Shown: positions 18,285-29,418, numbered from the stretch's first letter. The stretch is 64,000 bases of DNA from CAIQPS01 sp963721365 (GCA_963721365.1 CAVRJE010000007.1:124001-188000); one strand, 5' to 3'. The notes: generated by a model from the sequence alone, not told the origin. Translations and numbers: made by a program.

Positions 18285-18821
18285 TCAGATATCGAGAAGG
18301 ACGGTGGCCTTCCAGCCTTCCCCGCTTCTGCTCACCGCCAGCCGGTGGTAGGTGACGGCCTTCACCTCGCGTAACAGGGTGTGGCGCTCTCTATCGGCGT
18401 TATCGCCCCACAGCCGGGCCAGCAGAATCCACTCCTCGGCGGCCGGACCGGCTGCGCTGGTCCCAGCTTCGCCCGTCCTGGCTTCGTCGGGCCGGGCGGC
18501 CTCACCGGGGGGACGTCCCTCGACGGTGACCTCCCCACCCACGGCGACGAAGCCTTCGGTGTCGTAGTGGTACAGGGCTTCCGACAGGAGGGAGCGGAGG
18601 GCCTCGTCGAGCCCGGGCTCGCGGACGCTGAGCGTCAACTCGCGCCGGGTCCCGAACCCTTCGATCTGAGCAACCTGATCGTAGAAGGCGAAGAGGCTGT
18701 TCTCCGCCAACTCCGGTAGGTCACGGCCATGGATCTCGAGGAACAGGTCCGACGGATGCTCGAGTTCCGAGTACGCGTGCGCCCGCCGCCCGGGGTCCCA
18801 TCGCTTTCGAGGCTCCGCCAT
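18285..18821 (-). CDS. Archease, RtcB activator
   Basis: Archease stimulates RtcB guanylylation and turnover. The diagnostic N-terminal motif is YSELEHPSDLFLEIHG, and the C terminus ends GWKATVLLDI, typical of the family (a metal-binding Asp near the C terminus). At 178 residues it is longer than usual because of an Ala/Gly/Glu-rich insertion (PPGEAARPDEARTGEAG). It lies 20 bases upstream of rtcB and 9 bases after lon, so RNA repair genes share a transcript with proteases. Confidence 0.9.
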   Translation of the reverse strand: MAEPRKRWDPGRRAHAYSELEHPSDLFLEIHGRDLPELAENSLFAFYDQVAQIEGFGTRRELTLSVREPGLDEALRSLLSEALYHYDTEGFVAVGGEVTVEGRPPGEAARPDEARTGEAGTSAAGPAAEEWILLARLWGDNADRERHTLLREVKAVTYHRLAVSRSGEGWKATVLLDI

Positions 18822-18830
18822 GCCGGCCCG

Positions 18831-21343
<2,513 letters not shown>

Positions 21344-21347
<4 letters not shown>

Positions 21348-21817
21348 TCTTGCTGCCCCCCTTCGCCCTCGTCTTTGAGCGAGATCGGGATCTTCTTGCT
21401 CGCCGAGCGCGCCCGGATGGGCAAGACGATCTCCAGGAAGCCGTGGCTGTAGTCGGCGCGCGCCTTTGTCGCGTCCACCTCGGGAGGGAGCATGACCATC
21501 CGCTCGAAGCGGCCGTAGGCGATCTCCATCTGCTGGTAGACCGCGTCCGGATGCCGTTGGTCGGAACGGACGCCGCTTATCCTCAGCACGTTTTCTTCGA
21601 CCTCGAGGCTCACCTGCCCGGGATCGACCCCGGAGAGGTCGAGCTTGACCACCACCGCTTTCTGGCGCTTGTCGAAATACACGTCGGCATTGGGCCTGAA
21701 CGCGGCCTTGCCGTAGCGCGGCACCCGCTCGCCGCGAAGCAGGTCGAGGAACATGCTGTCGACCTCACCCTGGAGCCGCTGAAACCGGGCCGGATCGTCC
21801 TTGCGTCTTGGTTCCAC
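21344..21817 (-). CDS. Hsp20 / alpha-crystallin small heat-shock protein
   Basis: A 157-residue small chaperone. The alpha-crystallin core runs from NADVYFDKRQKAVVVKLDL through VEENVLRISG to ADYSHGFLEIVLPI, followed by the conserved I-x-I tail (KKIPISL). It prevents aggregation of unfolded proteins, a sensible partner for Lon, to which it is translationally coupled. The start codon lies 28 bases after the UPF0182 stop, so it is probably part of the same transcript. Confidence 0.93.
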
Positions 21818-21845
21818 TGCGACCTCGCCTTGTCGGTTTTGCAGT

Positions 21846-24694
21846 CTACTGCTGGCCCTGCGCAGCCAGCAGCGCTTCCAGCACTATACCCAGTCGATCG
21901 ATCACCTGACCGTACTCCGCCCAGTCGCCCCGCCGTTGCGCTTCGATGGCCTGGTTGTACAACGCGTTGGCCAGAGTGGCAAGGGCCGCCGGGTCGGTAG
22001 GCAGCGTCGTCACCGTGCCCGGAGTGGTCGTGGTGGTGGTCGCTCCCGGAGCAGTCGTGGTCGTGGTGCCTCCCGGTGCCGTGGTGGTGGTCGAGCCGGT
22101 GCTTGCGCTACCGCCGAAGATCTTGATGACGGCCTCCGCCAGGGTCGGTTCCATCACCACCTTGTCGCCATAGGCCACTATCACCCGGGTCAGTTCCGGG
22201 ATGGGGCTTTGGGTGGCCTGGAGGTACAGCGGCTCGAAGTACATCACCGAGTTCCCGATGGGGACCACGAGCAGGTTGCCCCTGATGACCTTGCTGCCCG
22301 ACTGATTCCACAGCGTCAACTGGGCGGAGATGTCGGGCTCGTTGCTGATGCGCGCCTCGACCTGGGAGGGCCCGAAGACGAGCTTGTCCTTGGGGAAGTC
22401 GAGGGTGGCGAGCTTGCCGTACTTGTCCCCGTCCTGACGCGCCACGAGCAGGGACGACATGTTCTGCTTGCTGAGCGGAGTGAACGGCAGCAACAAGGCG
22501 AACTCGGGCTCGGTCTGGCCCGGGAATGCCAACGTCTGGTAGTACGGCACGGTCTTCGACCTGCTCGTTCCCGTAAAGCTCCATCGGGATCTCCCACACG
22601 TCCTCCTTGTTGTAGAAGATCACCGGGTCGGTCATGTGGTAGGTGGCGAGCATATCGGCCTGCACGCTGTACATGTCCTCGGGATAGCGCATGTGCCGGC
22701 GGATATCGGCCGGCATCTGGTCGCCCGGGGTGAACAAACCGGGGAACACCTTGCCCCACGCGTTTGCCAAGCGGGTCACTGCTGTCGATCTGGTAGAAGG
22801 TGACCTTGCCGTCGTACGCGTTGATGACCACCTTTATCGGGTTGCGGATGTAGTTGGCGGTGTTGCCATGCGGCTGCGAGTAGGGGAAGCGGTCCGACGT
22901 GGTGTAGGCGTCCCACATCCAGACGAGAGACCCGTCGTCGCGCAGCACCAGATAAGGGTCCTTGTCGTAGTGGAGGAAGGGCGCCAGAGCCTGGACCCTT
23001 TCGGGCAGCGTGCGCAGGTACATGATCCGCGACTCGTCGGTCAGCGAGTTGGAGAAGAGGATCTTCGCGGTCTTGAAGCGGAAGCTGAACGCCAGTTGCC
23101 GGATCTTGCTCTTGATCGCTACGCCGCCGTCCCCGGCGTACGTGGAGGAAACGTTGGTGTCGCCTTTGGGATAGTCGAACTCGGCGCTGGTGGTCTTGAC
23201 GACCACGTAGTCGTTGCCGAGTTCCCCGTAGTAGATCTCCGGCCGGGTGATCTTGAGATCGGTATCGGTGCGCGGGGGGATGTCGCTGACCCACAGGAGC
23301 GGAAGGCCGTCCCCGCCCGCCTCGTTCACCGGGCTCATCACGAACCCATAGCCATGGGTGTACGTGAGGTGCTTGTTGACCCAGGTCTGGGATTGCAGCT
23401 GCAGCTGGTTCTGGTCGAGCTCCCGGGCGCTTATCAGCACCTGCCGGAAGTGGCCGTCGACAACATAGCGGTCGACGTCGACGTCGGTGAACGAGTAGTA
23501 GAGGCGGATCTCCTGAATCTGCTGGTAGGTGTCGAGAGCGGGCCGCGGTTCCCAGAGACGCACGCTTTCGAGGGTCGGCTGATTGGCCTTGACGTCGGCG
23601 GCGGTGAGGTCGTCGGCGGCCGCGTCCGGTACGCTCGTTATGTTGTCGAGGCCGAAGGCGTAGCGGGTGGCCTCTATGTTGTTGGCGATGTAGGGGCTCT
23701 CGGCGGTGATCTCGTTGGGCGAGACCTTGTACTGCTGGACGATGGCCGGATAGACCTTGCCCGCCAGGATCCAGGTGAGGAACATCACCGCGATGGCGAT
23801 AGCCGGGAGCCGCCAGCCCTTGTAGCGGATGTTGGCCAGGAAGATCACCGCGGCCACGAGCGACACGATGGCCAGGAAGTGGAGCACGGGGAGTGACGCG
23901 TGCACGTCGGTGTAGCTCGCCCCGAACACCGCTCCCCGGGTGGAGTAGTCGAGCGACCAGGTCTGGACCATGTAGTCCCCGGCCTTGGCGACCATCGCGA
24001 GAGCCAGGATCACGGAGAGATGGGCTTTGACGTGGGGCGCCAGCCGCACCCGGTTGCGCGCGTCCAGGACCAGGGCCCGGTCGGCCATGTAGGTGAGAGC
24101 CGTGGCGACCAAGGTGAAGAGCAGGGTCATTCCCACGAAGTTGACGAGCGTCTTCCATAGCGGGAGGGTGAACACAAAGAAGGAGGCGTCCTTGTTGAAC
24201 AGCGGATCGGCATATCCGAAGGAGTTGCGGTTCAGGAACAGGAGGACTTCTTCCCAGCGGCTGCTATACACCGCGCCGACGGCGATGGCCAACACCACCG
24301 CGATCAGCAGAAGCAGCCGGCCGGGCCACCGCCGGCTCGGCTTGAGTTCCAGGACGTCCTCGTTGCCGGCGTCCTTGACGGCCAGGAGCCGCGGCGAGAT
24401 CTTCCGCGCCAGCCAGAGGTTGCCGTAGAAGATGGCGAAGAAGACGACGGCGAAGAACAGGCCCACGCAGATCCGCGCGACGAACGGGGTCCAGAAGACA
24501 GTCGTCTGACCCACTTCGGCATACCAGAGGTAATTGGTCCAGATGCGGGACAGCAACGACCCAAGCCCGAAGAAGACCAGCAGGGCGATCACGATGATGA
24601 CGAAACGCCGCAGTGGTCCCGGTTTCAGACGGAGGATGCGGCCTCGCTTGGCCGGTTTGGGCGGGCTCTTGGGTTTGGGTGAGCTTCCTTGCAT
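21846..24694 (-). CDS. UPF0182 family membrane protein (two frame breaks)
   Basis: A large (about 950 aa) protein with seven or so N-terminal membrane helices (for example FVIIVIALLVFFGLGSLLSR) and a big extracytoplasmic domain containing SPYIANNIEATRYAFGLDN, TYTHGYGFVMSPVNE and LWMWDAYTTSDRFPYSQ, all typical of UPF0182. Frame breaks lie near 22785 (after FYQIDSSDP) and near 22555 (before MPYYQTLAFPG). The C terminus has a Thr/Pro/Gly-rich linker (GTTTTTAPG-type repeats) ahead of a short helical end. Function in the family is unknown. Confidence 0.85.
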
Positions 24695-24780
24695 GAGTGG
24701 GATCGCTGCCGTCCTATCTGTCTGTTCGAGTTGGCTGGGTGGGAGACCGGCCGGGTGGGCCTGGATGGGGCGGCCGGCCG

Positions 24781-25438
24781 CTACAGCGCCGGCTGCAGAA
24801 CGTAGGTAACGCGCTCGGCCGGCAAAGTCGCCTGGGTCACCTCGATAGTCGAGCCGGATATCTGCTCCACAGTCTTCTGAGTGGCCAGGAAGGGTTCGGG
24901 TTCCGAGATGGGGAAGTCCACCTTCGGCGTCTTGTAGTGGATGGGGATGACGATGCGCGGGTCGAGCGACTCGACCACCTCCGCCGCCTGGGCGTGATCG
25001 ATGGTGAAGAACCCGCCGACGGGTACCAGAAGGACGTCCACGCGGCCGATGGCCTCGACCGTGGCGGCGTCGAGCGTGTGCCCCAGGTCGCCCAGGTGCG
25101 CTACCCGGACATCACCGTCATCCAGCACCACGATGGTGTTCCTGCCCCGGCTACGCCCGCCTTCAGCGTCGTGGGCGACGTCGATGCCGGTTATCTCCCA
25201 GGGCCCCGACGGTCGCCGAGGAGGGGTGGACCAAGATCTGCGGGTGGCCGGGGATGGTGTCGACCGCTGCGTGGTCGTCGTGGCCGTGGGTGGCGACGAC
25301 CGCCTCCGCCGTGTCCGGGATGGCGCCGTACCTCAAGGCGCCGTTGAAAGACCCGGTGCGATAGGGATCGAGGATGACCCTGGTGCCCTCCGCGGCCTCG
25401 AGCAGGAAAGAAGAATGCCCGTAGTACGTCAGTCTCAC
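24781..25438 (-). CDS. MBL-fold metal-dependent hydrolase (UPF0173-like, frameshifted)
   Basis: A metallo-beta-lactamase fold protein. It begins VRLTYYGHSSFLLEA, carries the metal site THGHDDHAAV (HxHxDH) and later HLGDLGHTLDAA and VIPIHYKTP, all in family order. Frame breaks lie near 25190 and 25140, around EITGIDVAHDAEGG. GTG 25438 follows GGAGGCGATCGCC, a better start than the in-frame options upstream. At about 219 residues it matches the UPF0173 type. Substrate unknown. It is divergent from the thioredoxin gene. Confidence 0.8.
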
Positions 25439-25543
25439 GGCGATCGCCTCCTTCACCGCTTCTCGATACGGTCTCATAGGTTAGCCGATGGAGCGAAATG
25501 GTAACAACCTGGGGAGATGCGCGCGCTTCTCTCGGCACGGGTC

Positions 25544-25572
25544 TTGGCGGTCGGCGAAGAGAGTGCTAATAT
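25544..25572 (+). promoter_or_regulatory. Promoter of the thiol-redox cluster
   Basis: TTGGCG (25544-25549) and TAATAT (25567-25572) are 17 bases apart. TG at 25564-25565 makes an extended -10. The -10 box overlaps the palindromic operator by two bases. Confidence 0.6.
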
Positions 25573-25586
25573 ACCCCCATGGGTAT
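25571..25586 (+). promoter_or_regulatory. CsoR/CstR-type operator
   Basis: ATACCC-CCAT-GGGTAT is a perfect 6-bp inverted repeat around a 4-base centre. This is the shape of operators bound by CsoR-family repressors (copper-sensing CsoR, persulfide-sensing CstR), which recognise TACCC/GGGTA half-sites with G/C-rich centres. It covers the promoter immediately downstream of the -10 box, so binding should block transcription of trxA and genes behind it. Confidence 0.65.
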
Positions 25587-25687
25587 AGAGCGATAGATAA
25601 GTCAGGACGCCGGGCGGTGTGCCGCCGGAGCGCGTGTCGGCTAACATAAGAGAGGTCGGCAGGCGGCCTGAACAAAAGGAGACGAAC

Positions 25688-26014
25688 ATGACTGGTGGGA
25701 GTGTGCAAGAGGTCAACGCGCAGGAGTTCGACCAGATCGTGGCTTCCGCGACGGTGCCCGTCGTAGCCGATTTCTGGGCGCCCTGGTGCGGCCCTTGCCG
25801 GATGGTGGGGCCGGTCCTCGAGAAGATGGCCGGCGACCACGCCGACAAGGTGAGCGTCATAAAGATCAACGTCGACGCAAACCAGGAACTGGCCGCGCGC
25901 TACGGGATCATGAGCATCCCCACGGTCATCCTTTTCAAGGACGGCAAGCTCGAGAAGCAGCTCATCGGCGCCCGGCAGCAGAAAGACTACGAGAAAGAGT
26001 TCGGACTTGGATAG
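25688..26014 (+). CDS. trxA: Thioredoxin
   Basis: A classical 108-residue cytoplasmic thioredoxin. The active site is FWAPWCGPCRMV, and the cis-proline loop is MSIPTVILFKDG. ATG 25688 follows AAAAGGAGACG and gives the standard N terminus. It leads a rightward set of redox genes behind the CsoR-type operator and would supply electrons to CcdA, which passes them to the lipoprotein encoded downstream. Confidence 0.96.
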   Translation: MTGGSVQEVNAQEFDQIVASATVPVVADFWAPWCGPCRMVGPVLEKMAGDHADKVSVIKINVDANQELAARYGIMSIPTVILFKDGKLEKQLIGARQQKDYEKEFGLG

Positions 26015-26360
26015 TGCGAAGCAGATCGTTATTGCCGGATCGCGGCGCATGGACGCGTTTCGCGGCGGTGGCTGACGGCCGGCTCTGTCTCTGGAGGAGA
26101 TAGTCGGATACCTCAATCAGGACTTGGCCCGCCGTATGGGCGGAGAAGAGCCGCTCAGCTACGTCGACGTGGATGACGCCGAACTGCACGAGTACCCCTC
26201 ACTCGCTGAAGCGGCCCGCGGAGGTGGGCGCATACCTCTCGTGCTGGTCGGCGACGAGGTGAAGTCGCCCTCCGGCATCAGCATCTACTGGATCGAAGAA
26301 CAATTGCGTCTGCTGGAAGTGGAGCCCTTCGCGGTCTCCGCCGCAACGGGAGGGAGCTGA
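26007..26360 (+). CDS. Small thioredoxin-fold protein with in-frame UGA (candidate selenoprotein)
   Basis: Reading from TTG 26007 gives LDSAKQIVIAGSRRM, a first beta strand, then RGGG, an in-frame TGA at 26073-26075, then RPALSLEEIVGYLNQDLARR and, without any frame change, YVDVDDAELHEYPS and IPLVLVGDEV (cis-Pro strand). The layout resembles YuzD/DUF1462-type thioredoxin-like proteins, whose CxxC sits after the first strand; here no cysteine is present and UGA falls in that region. Translation may instead begin at TTG 26124, leaving a 78-residue protein. Selenocysteine is plausible but unproven. It overlaps trxA and precedes fmdB. Confidence 0.5.
26076..26107 (+). promoter_or_regulatory. SECIS-like stem-loop after UGA 26073
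   Basis: CTGTCTC (26085-26091) pairs with GAGATAG (26097-26103) through six Watson-Crick pairs and one G-U, closing a TGGAG loop. An outer CCG/CGG helix extends it. The loop begins 16 bases after the UGA and has G at its second position, within the limits described for bacterial SECIS elements. Confidence 0.45.
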
Positions 26361-26365
26361 GCGCC

Positions 26366-26593
26366 ATGGCTTCGTATGACCTGAGATGCTCCACGTGCGA
26401 CAAAGACTTCGAGGTGTTCGTGCTCGGTTTTCTCAAGGACGAGGCGAAGGTGTGCCCCGACTGCGGCGGGCGCGACGTACAGCAGCGCTTCACCGGTTTC
26501 GGCGGAGTCACCGGCCTAGTCTCGGGCGCGTGCCTCGACACCGGGCGCTGCGAGCCGAGCAATAGCTGCTCGCCCAGATCCGGTTTCAGCTGA
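26366..26593 (+). CDS. FmdB-type zinc-ribbon protein
   Basis: A 75-residue protein starting MASYDLRCSTCDKDFEVF and containing CPDCGGRDVQQRFTGFG, the two CxxC knuckles of the FmdB family. Family members are small putative regulators of uncertain function. Three further cysteines in the C-terminal tail (ACLDTGRCEPSNSC) are not part of the usual ribbon and could bind metal or take part in thiol chemistry. It starts five bases after the preceding stop. Confidence 0.85.
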   Translation: MASYDLRCSTCDKDFEVFVLGFLKDEAKVCPDCGGRDVQQRFTGFGGVTGLVSGACLDTGRCEPSNSCSPRSGFS

Positions 26594-26606
26594 GCGCACT
26601 GACCAA

Positions 26607-26638
26607 GGGGCCCGTGCGGCCCCTACTCATGCGATAAT
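26607..26638 (+). promoter_or_regulatory. GC hairpin followed by extended -10 promoter before lgt
   Basis: GGGGCC (26607-26612) pairs with GGCCCC (26618-26623) over a 5-base loop; there is no U-tract. TGCGATAAT (26630-26638) then forms an extended -10. Together they suggest partial termination after fmdB and a separate start for lgt. Confidence 0.4.
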
Positions 26639-26693
26639 ACGGCGCAATGCTGCTCTTTTCTTATGGGGCGGCCTTGAGCTAGTCGGAGGGCGC

Positions 26694-27509
26694 ATGTACC
26701 CGGAGTTGTTCCACATTGGCGGATTCACCATGAACTCCTTCGGAGTCATGATGGCTCTTGCCTTCATCTCGGCCGGTTTCATCGCTCACTGGCAGTTCAA
26801 GCAGCGGGGCGTCAGACCCGACTTCATCTACGGCCTGCTCATCGCGGCCGTCATCGGCGGCCTGCTGGGGGCCAAGATCCACTACCTGATCTTGCATCCC
26901 AGCGAATGGCCGGGCAACCTTCTGAGTGGAGGGGGCCTGGTCTGGTTCGGGGGCTTGTTCGGCGCCATCATCGCAGTCGTGATCGTCACGAAGCTCTCGA
27001 AGGAGCGGTTGGCGGCGGTCATGGATGCGGGAGCTATCGCGCTCGGCATCGGCTACGCCGTCGGCCGGATGGGCTGCTTTCTTCGCGGCGACGACTACGG
27101 GGTCCCCACGAATCTTCCCTGGGGCATGTCTTTTCCCAACGGCCTGCCGCCCACGACGGTCAGGGTGCATCCGACGCAGCTCTATGAGATCGCAGGGTCC
27201 CTGGTGATCTTCGCGCTGCTCACCTGGGTCATCTCACCGCGCTTCAAGCGTGAGGGCCCGCTGATCTTTGTCTACGCGGTGTTGGCCGGCATAGCGAGGC
27301 TGCTCGTGGAGTTCATCCGCACCAACAAGCCTGTGGCCCTGGGTCTCACCTCTCAGCAGTGGATCGCCATTGCGATGATCGTGGTGGGCGTCATCGGCGC
27401 CTGGTACTTCGGCACGCGCGGCCGCCTGCGCCCGGTCATCGAAGCCAAGCCGGCCCCCAAGAAGACGGCGCCCGCCAAGGCGGGCACCAGCGGCGGACGC
27501 AAGAAGTAA
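26694..27509 (+). CDS. lgt: Prolipoprotein diacylglyceryl transferase
   Basis: Lgt attaches diacylglycerol to the lipobox cysteine of exported lipoproteins. It has seven hydrophobic helices and the signature GYAVGRMGCFLRGDDYG with the essential Arg, plus FGVMMALAF and HPTQLYEI. At 271 residues it carries a Lys/Ala/Pro-rich cytoplasmic tail common in actinobacteria. It lies directly before a gene encoding a lipoprotein with lipobox VSSC, so enzyme and substrate are neighbours. Confidence 0.95.
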   Translation: MYPELFHIGGFTMNSFGVMMALAFISAGFIAHWQFKQRGVRPDFIYGLLIAAVIGGLLGAKIHYLILHPSEWPGNLLSGGGLVWFGGLFGAIIAVVIVTKLSKERLAAVMDAGAIALGIGYAVGRMGCFLRGDDYGVPTNLPWGMSFPNGLPPTTVRVHPTQLYEIAGSLVIFALLTWVISPRFKREGPLIFVYAVLAGIARLLVEFIRTNKPVALGLTSQQWIAIAMIVVGVIGAWYFGTRGRLRPVIEAKPAPKKTAPAKAGTSGGRKK

Positions 27510-27513
27510 GCTG

Positions 27514-28088
27514 GTGAGCAGGATGCCGGTCATCAAGGCGGCAGTCGCCGCCCTAGTCGCAGCATCGCTCCTCGCCGGCGGCGTTGTCGTGTCCTCCTGC
27601 GGCTCTGCCGCGACCGATCCGGCCGCCACTGGCTCGGCGTGGCCCGGCAGGGACGCGACCACTGTCGTCAGTTCCGGCTCGAGCGCCGCGCCTCAGTTCT
27701 CCGGCGTGACCCTTGACGGCAAGACTGTCACTCTAGACCAGTATCGGGGCAAGCCGCTCTTCCTGGTCTATATGACCAGCGGCTGACCTACCTGCCGGGA
27801 GGAGATGCCCGAACTCGATAGGTTCTATCGAGAAGCAGCGGACAAAGCGGCGGTACTGGTTGTGGCACCGAGCAACAACGAGGGGGGCATGCGGGACCTG
27901 ATGATGGCCGGCCGCTACACGTTCCCGGTCATGCTAGACGAAGGCGATCTGGCCTCCGCGTACAAGGTCCGCTACGTACCGGACTCGGGTTCCTCATCGA
28001 TGCGGAGGGCAGGCTGGCCCACAACGTGGTGGGCGGCGTCGATTTCGCTCGACTCCATCAGCTCGTGGATGACCTCAAAGGTGAATGA
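27514..28088 (+). CDS. TlpA-like thioredoxin-fold lipoprotein, UxxC selenoprotein candidate
   Basis: Residues 1-29 are a signal peptide ending in a lipobox (VVSSC, Cys29). A Ser/Thr-rich linker leads to a redoxin/TlpA domain: APQFSGVTLDGKTVTLDQY, GKPLFLVYMTSG, then TGA at 27784-27786 and PTCREEMPELDRFYR. In TlpA-family proteins this site reads CxPC or CPTC, so UGA replaces exactly the first redox cysteine, giving Sec91-Pro-Thr-Cys94. The frame stays open on both sides; a separate one-base break near 27985 precedes GFLIDAEGRLAHNVVGG. The stop overlaps ccdA (ATGA). Lgt and CcdA neighbours support an extracytoplasmic reductase or peroxidase role. Confidence 0.75.
27787..27832 (+). promoter_or_regulatory. 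SECIS-like structure after UGA 27784
   Basis: CTCGATAG (27814-27821) and CTATCGAG (27825-27832) form a perfect 8-bp stem with a GTT loop, 35 bases past the UGA. A smaller CGGG/CCCG hairpin (27796-27811, loop AGGAGATG) lies between. The stem uses codons rare in this window (GAT AGG ... TAT CGA), which suggests selection on RNA shape rather than protein. Confidence 0.6.
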
Positions 28089-28800
28089 CCCTACCGGCTG
28101 AACTCGGTCTGACCGCGTTCCTGGTGGCGTTGCTCGGCGGCGCCGCCAGCTTTCTCAGTCCTTGCGTCCTGCCTCTCCTCCCGGCGTACCTCTCGTTCGT
28201 GTCGGGGCTGAGCGTCGAGGACCTGCAGAAGGGCGACCGCAGGGTCTTGTGGAGCACTATCGGTTTCGTGGTCGGCTTTTCGCTGGTGTTCACCCTGCTG
28301 GGAGCCGGCTTCTCGTTCATCGGCGGGCTGGCCGATCAGCGGACGCTGGAGATCGTGGCGGGCACCTTGCTCGTGATCCTCGGCGCTGTGGTGGCCGGCG
28401 TGACCATCCCGGCGTTCATGCAGCGTGACATGCGCCCGCTCTTGGCGACCGTGCCCCGCGGGCCGGCCGGAGCGGTCGTGGTGGGGATCGCGTTCGCTCT
28501 CGGGCTGGACCCCTTGCGTAGGCCCCGTCCTCGCGTCGATCCTGACTCTCGCTGCGTCGGGCGAGCAACCCCGCCGCCGGCGCCCTTCTGCTCTTGGTCT
28601 ACTCGCTGGGTCTGGGCATCCCGTTCCTCATCGCAGGTCTCTTCGTCGGGAGGGCGCTGCGGGCGTTCGCCCGGATACGGCGCCATCTACGCACCATCCA
28701 GATCGTGTGCGGTGTCCTCCTCATCCTCTACGGGGCACTGCTCATCTCGGGGCAGTTCTCGTGGCTGTCGCAGCGCCTGCCCGGCTGGGTCATCTGGTAG
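28085..28800 (+). CDS. ccdA: CcdA/DsbD-type thiol-disulfide membrane transporter (two frame breaks)
   Basis: CcdA carries reducing equivalents from cytoplasmic thioredoxin across the membrane. It has about six helices. The first redox Cys is in ASFLSPCVLPLLPAYLSF, and the second is in FALGWTPCVGPVLASIL, seen only after correcting a frame break near 28505 where GGG replaces GG. A second break lies near 28567, after which AAGALLLLVYSLGLGIPFLI completes the protein. At about 238 residues it is a standard CcdA. It is coupled to the TlpA-like gene, its probable client. Confidence 0.87.
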
Positions 28801-29053
28801 AGAGTTTCGTCGGCAGTGCCGCCTTGCGGCGCCTCGGGCGGCTGTTGGCGCCTTGGCTCAGGTGAGCGGCCGGCCGGCGCCTCGGCCCAGGTGGGCGGCG
28901 GCGCGGCCCGGGTGTATACTTCCGTCGCTCACGCCGTCCGCATAAGGCGGCAGGATCGCACGGTCCTGTCCGGCGGCGTGTGTAGTATTCATATCTGCAC
29001 CCCTGCTCCGGCAGTAAGGCCGGGGCCGTTATGACCGTAGGAGGTGACCCAAA
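28801..29053 (+). promoter_or_regulatory. Leader region of the rpsF operon
   Basis: The 250-base gap holds a possible -10 (TATACT, 28915-28920, weak -35) and a hairpin CCGGC-AGTAAG-GCCGG at 29008-29023 just before the AGGAGGTGA ribosome site. rpsF leaders in many bacteria bind S6:S18 for autoregulation; whether this hairpin is that motif is uncertain. Confidence 0.35.
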
Positions 29054-29404
29054 CTGAACAGCTATGAGCTGGTTCTTATCCTGCGCACGGATGTGGAGGA
29101 TCAAGAACGAACCGCGGTCCTCGACCGCACCAAAGAGATCATCACGGGTGACGGTGGCGCCATCGTGAAGATCGACGAGTGGGGCAAGAAGCGCCTGGCG
29201 TACGAGATCAAAGACTCGTTCGACGGCGTCTACTACATCCTCTACTTCCAGGCGACGCCGAAGACGCTGGATGAAGTGACGCGCGTGCTCGGCATCACCG
29301 ACAGCGTTCTTCGCTTCATGCCCCTCAAGCATGAGAAGCCGTTTGCCTTCCAGCAGCCGGCCGCTGCTCCGGCCGCGCCGGCCGCGCCGGCCGAACAAGC
29401 CTAG
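29054..29404 (+). CDS. rpsF: 30S ribosomal protein S6
   Basis: S6 (117 aa) with NSYELVLILRTDVEDQ at the start, GGAIVKIDEWGKKRLAYEIK in the middle and an Ala/Pro-rich tail. The conserved N terminus has no ATG, GTG or TTG: an in-frame TGA lies three codons upstream, and CTG 29054-29056 follows AGGAGGTGACCCAAA with ideal spacing. So CTG is the apparent start unless a base is miscalled. It is the first gene of rpsF-ssb-rpsR-DUF2232-rplI-dnaB. Confidence 0.93.
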   Translation: MNSYELVLILRTDVEDQERTAVLDRTKEIITGDGGAIVKIDEWGKKRLAYEIKDSFDGVYYILYFQATPKTLDEVTRVLGITDSVLRFMPLKHEKPFAFQQPAAAPAAPAAPAEQA

Positions 29405-29418
29405 GCGAAGGAGCGAAG

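Noticed and set aside
27980..27990. Programmed frameshifting in the TlpA-like gene
   Set aside because: No slippery heptamer or downstream pseudoknot is evident, and similar one-base breaks occur throughout the window.
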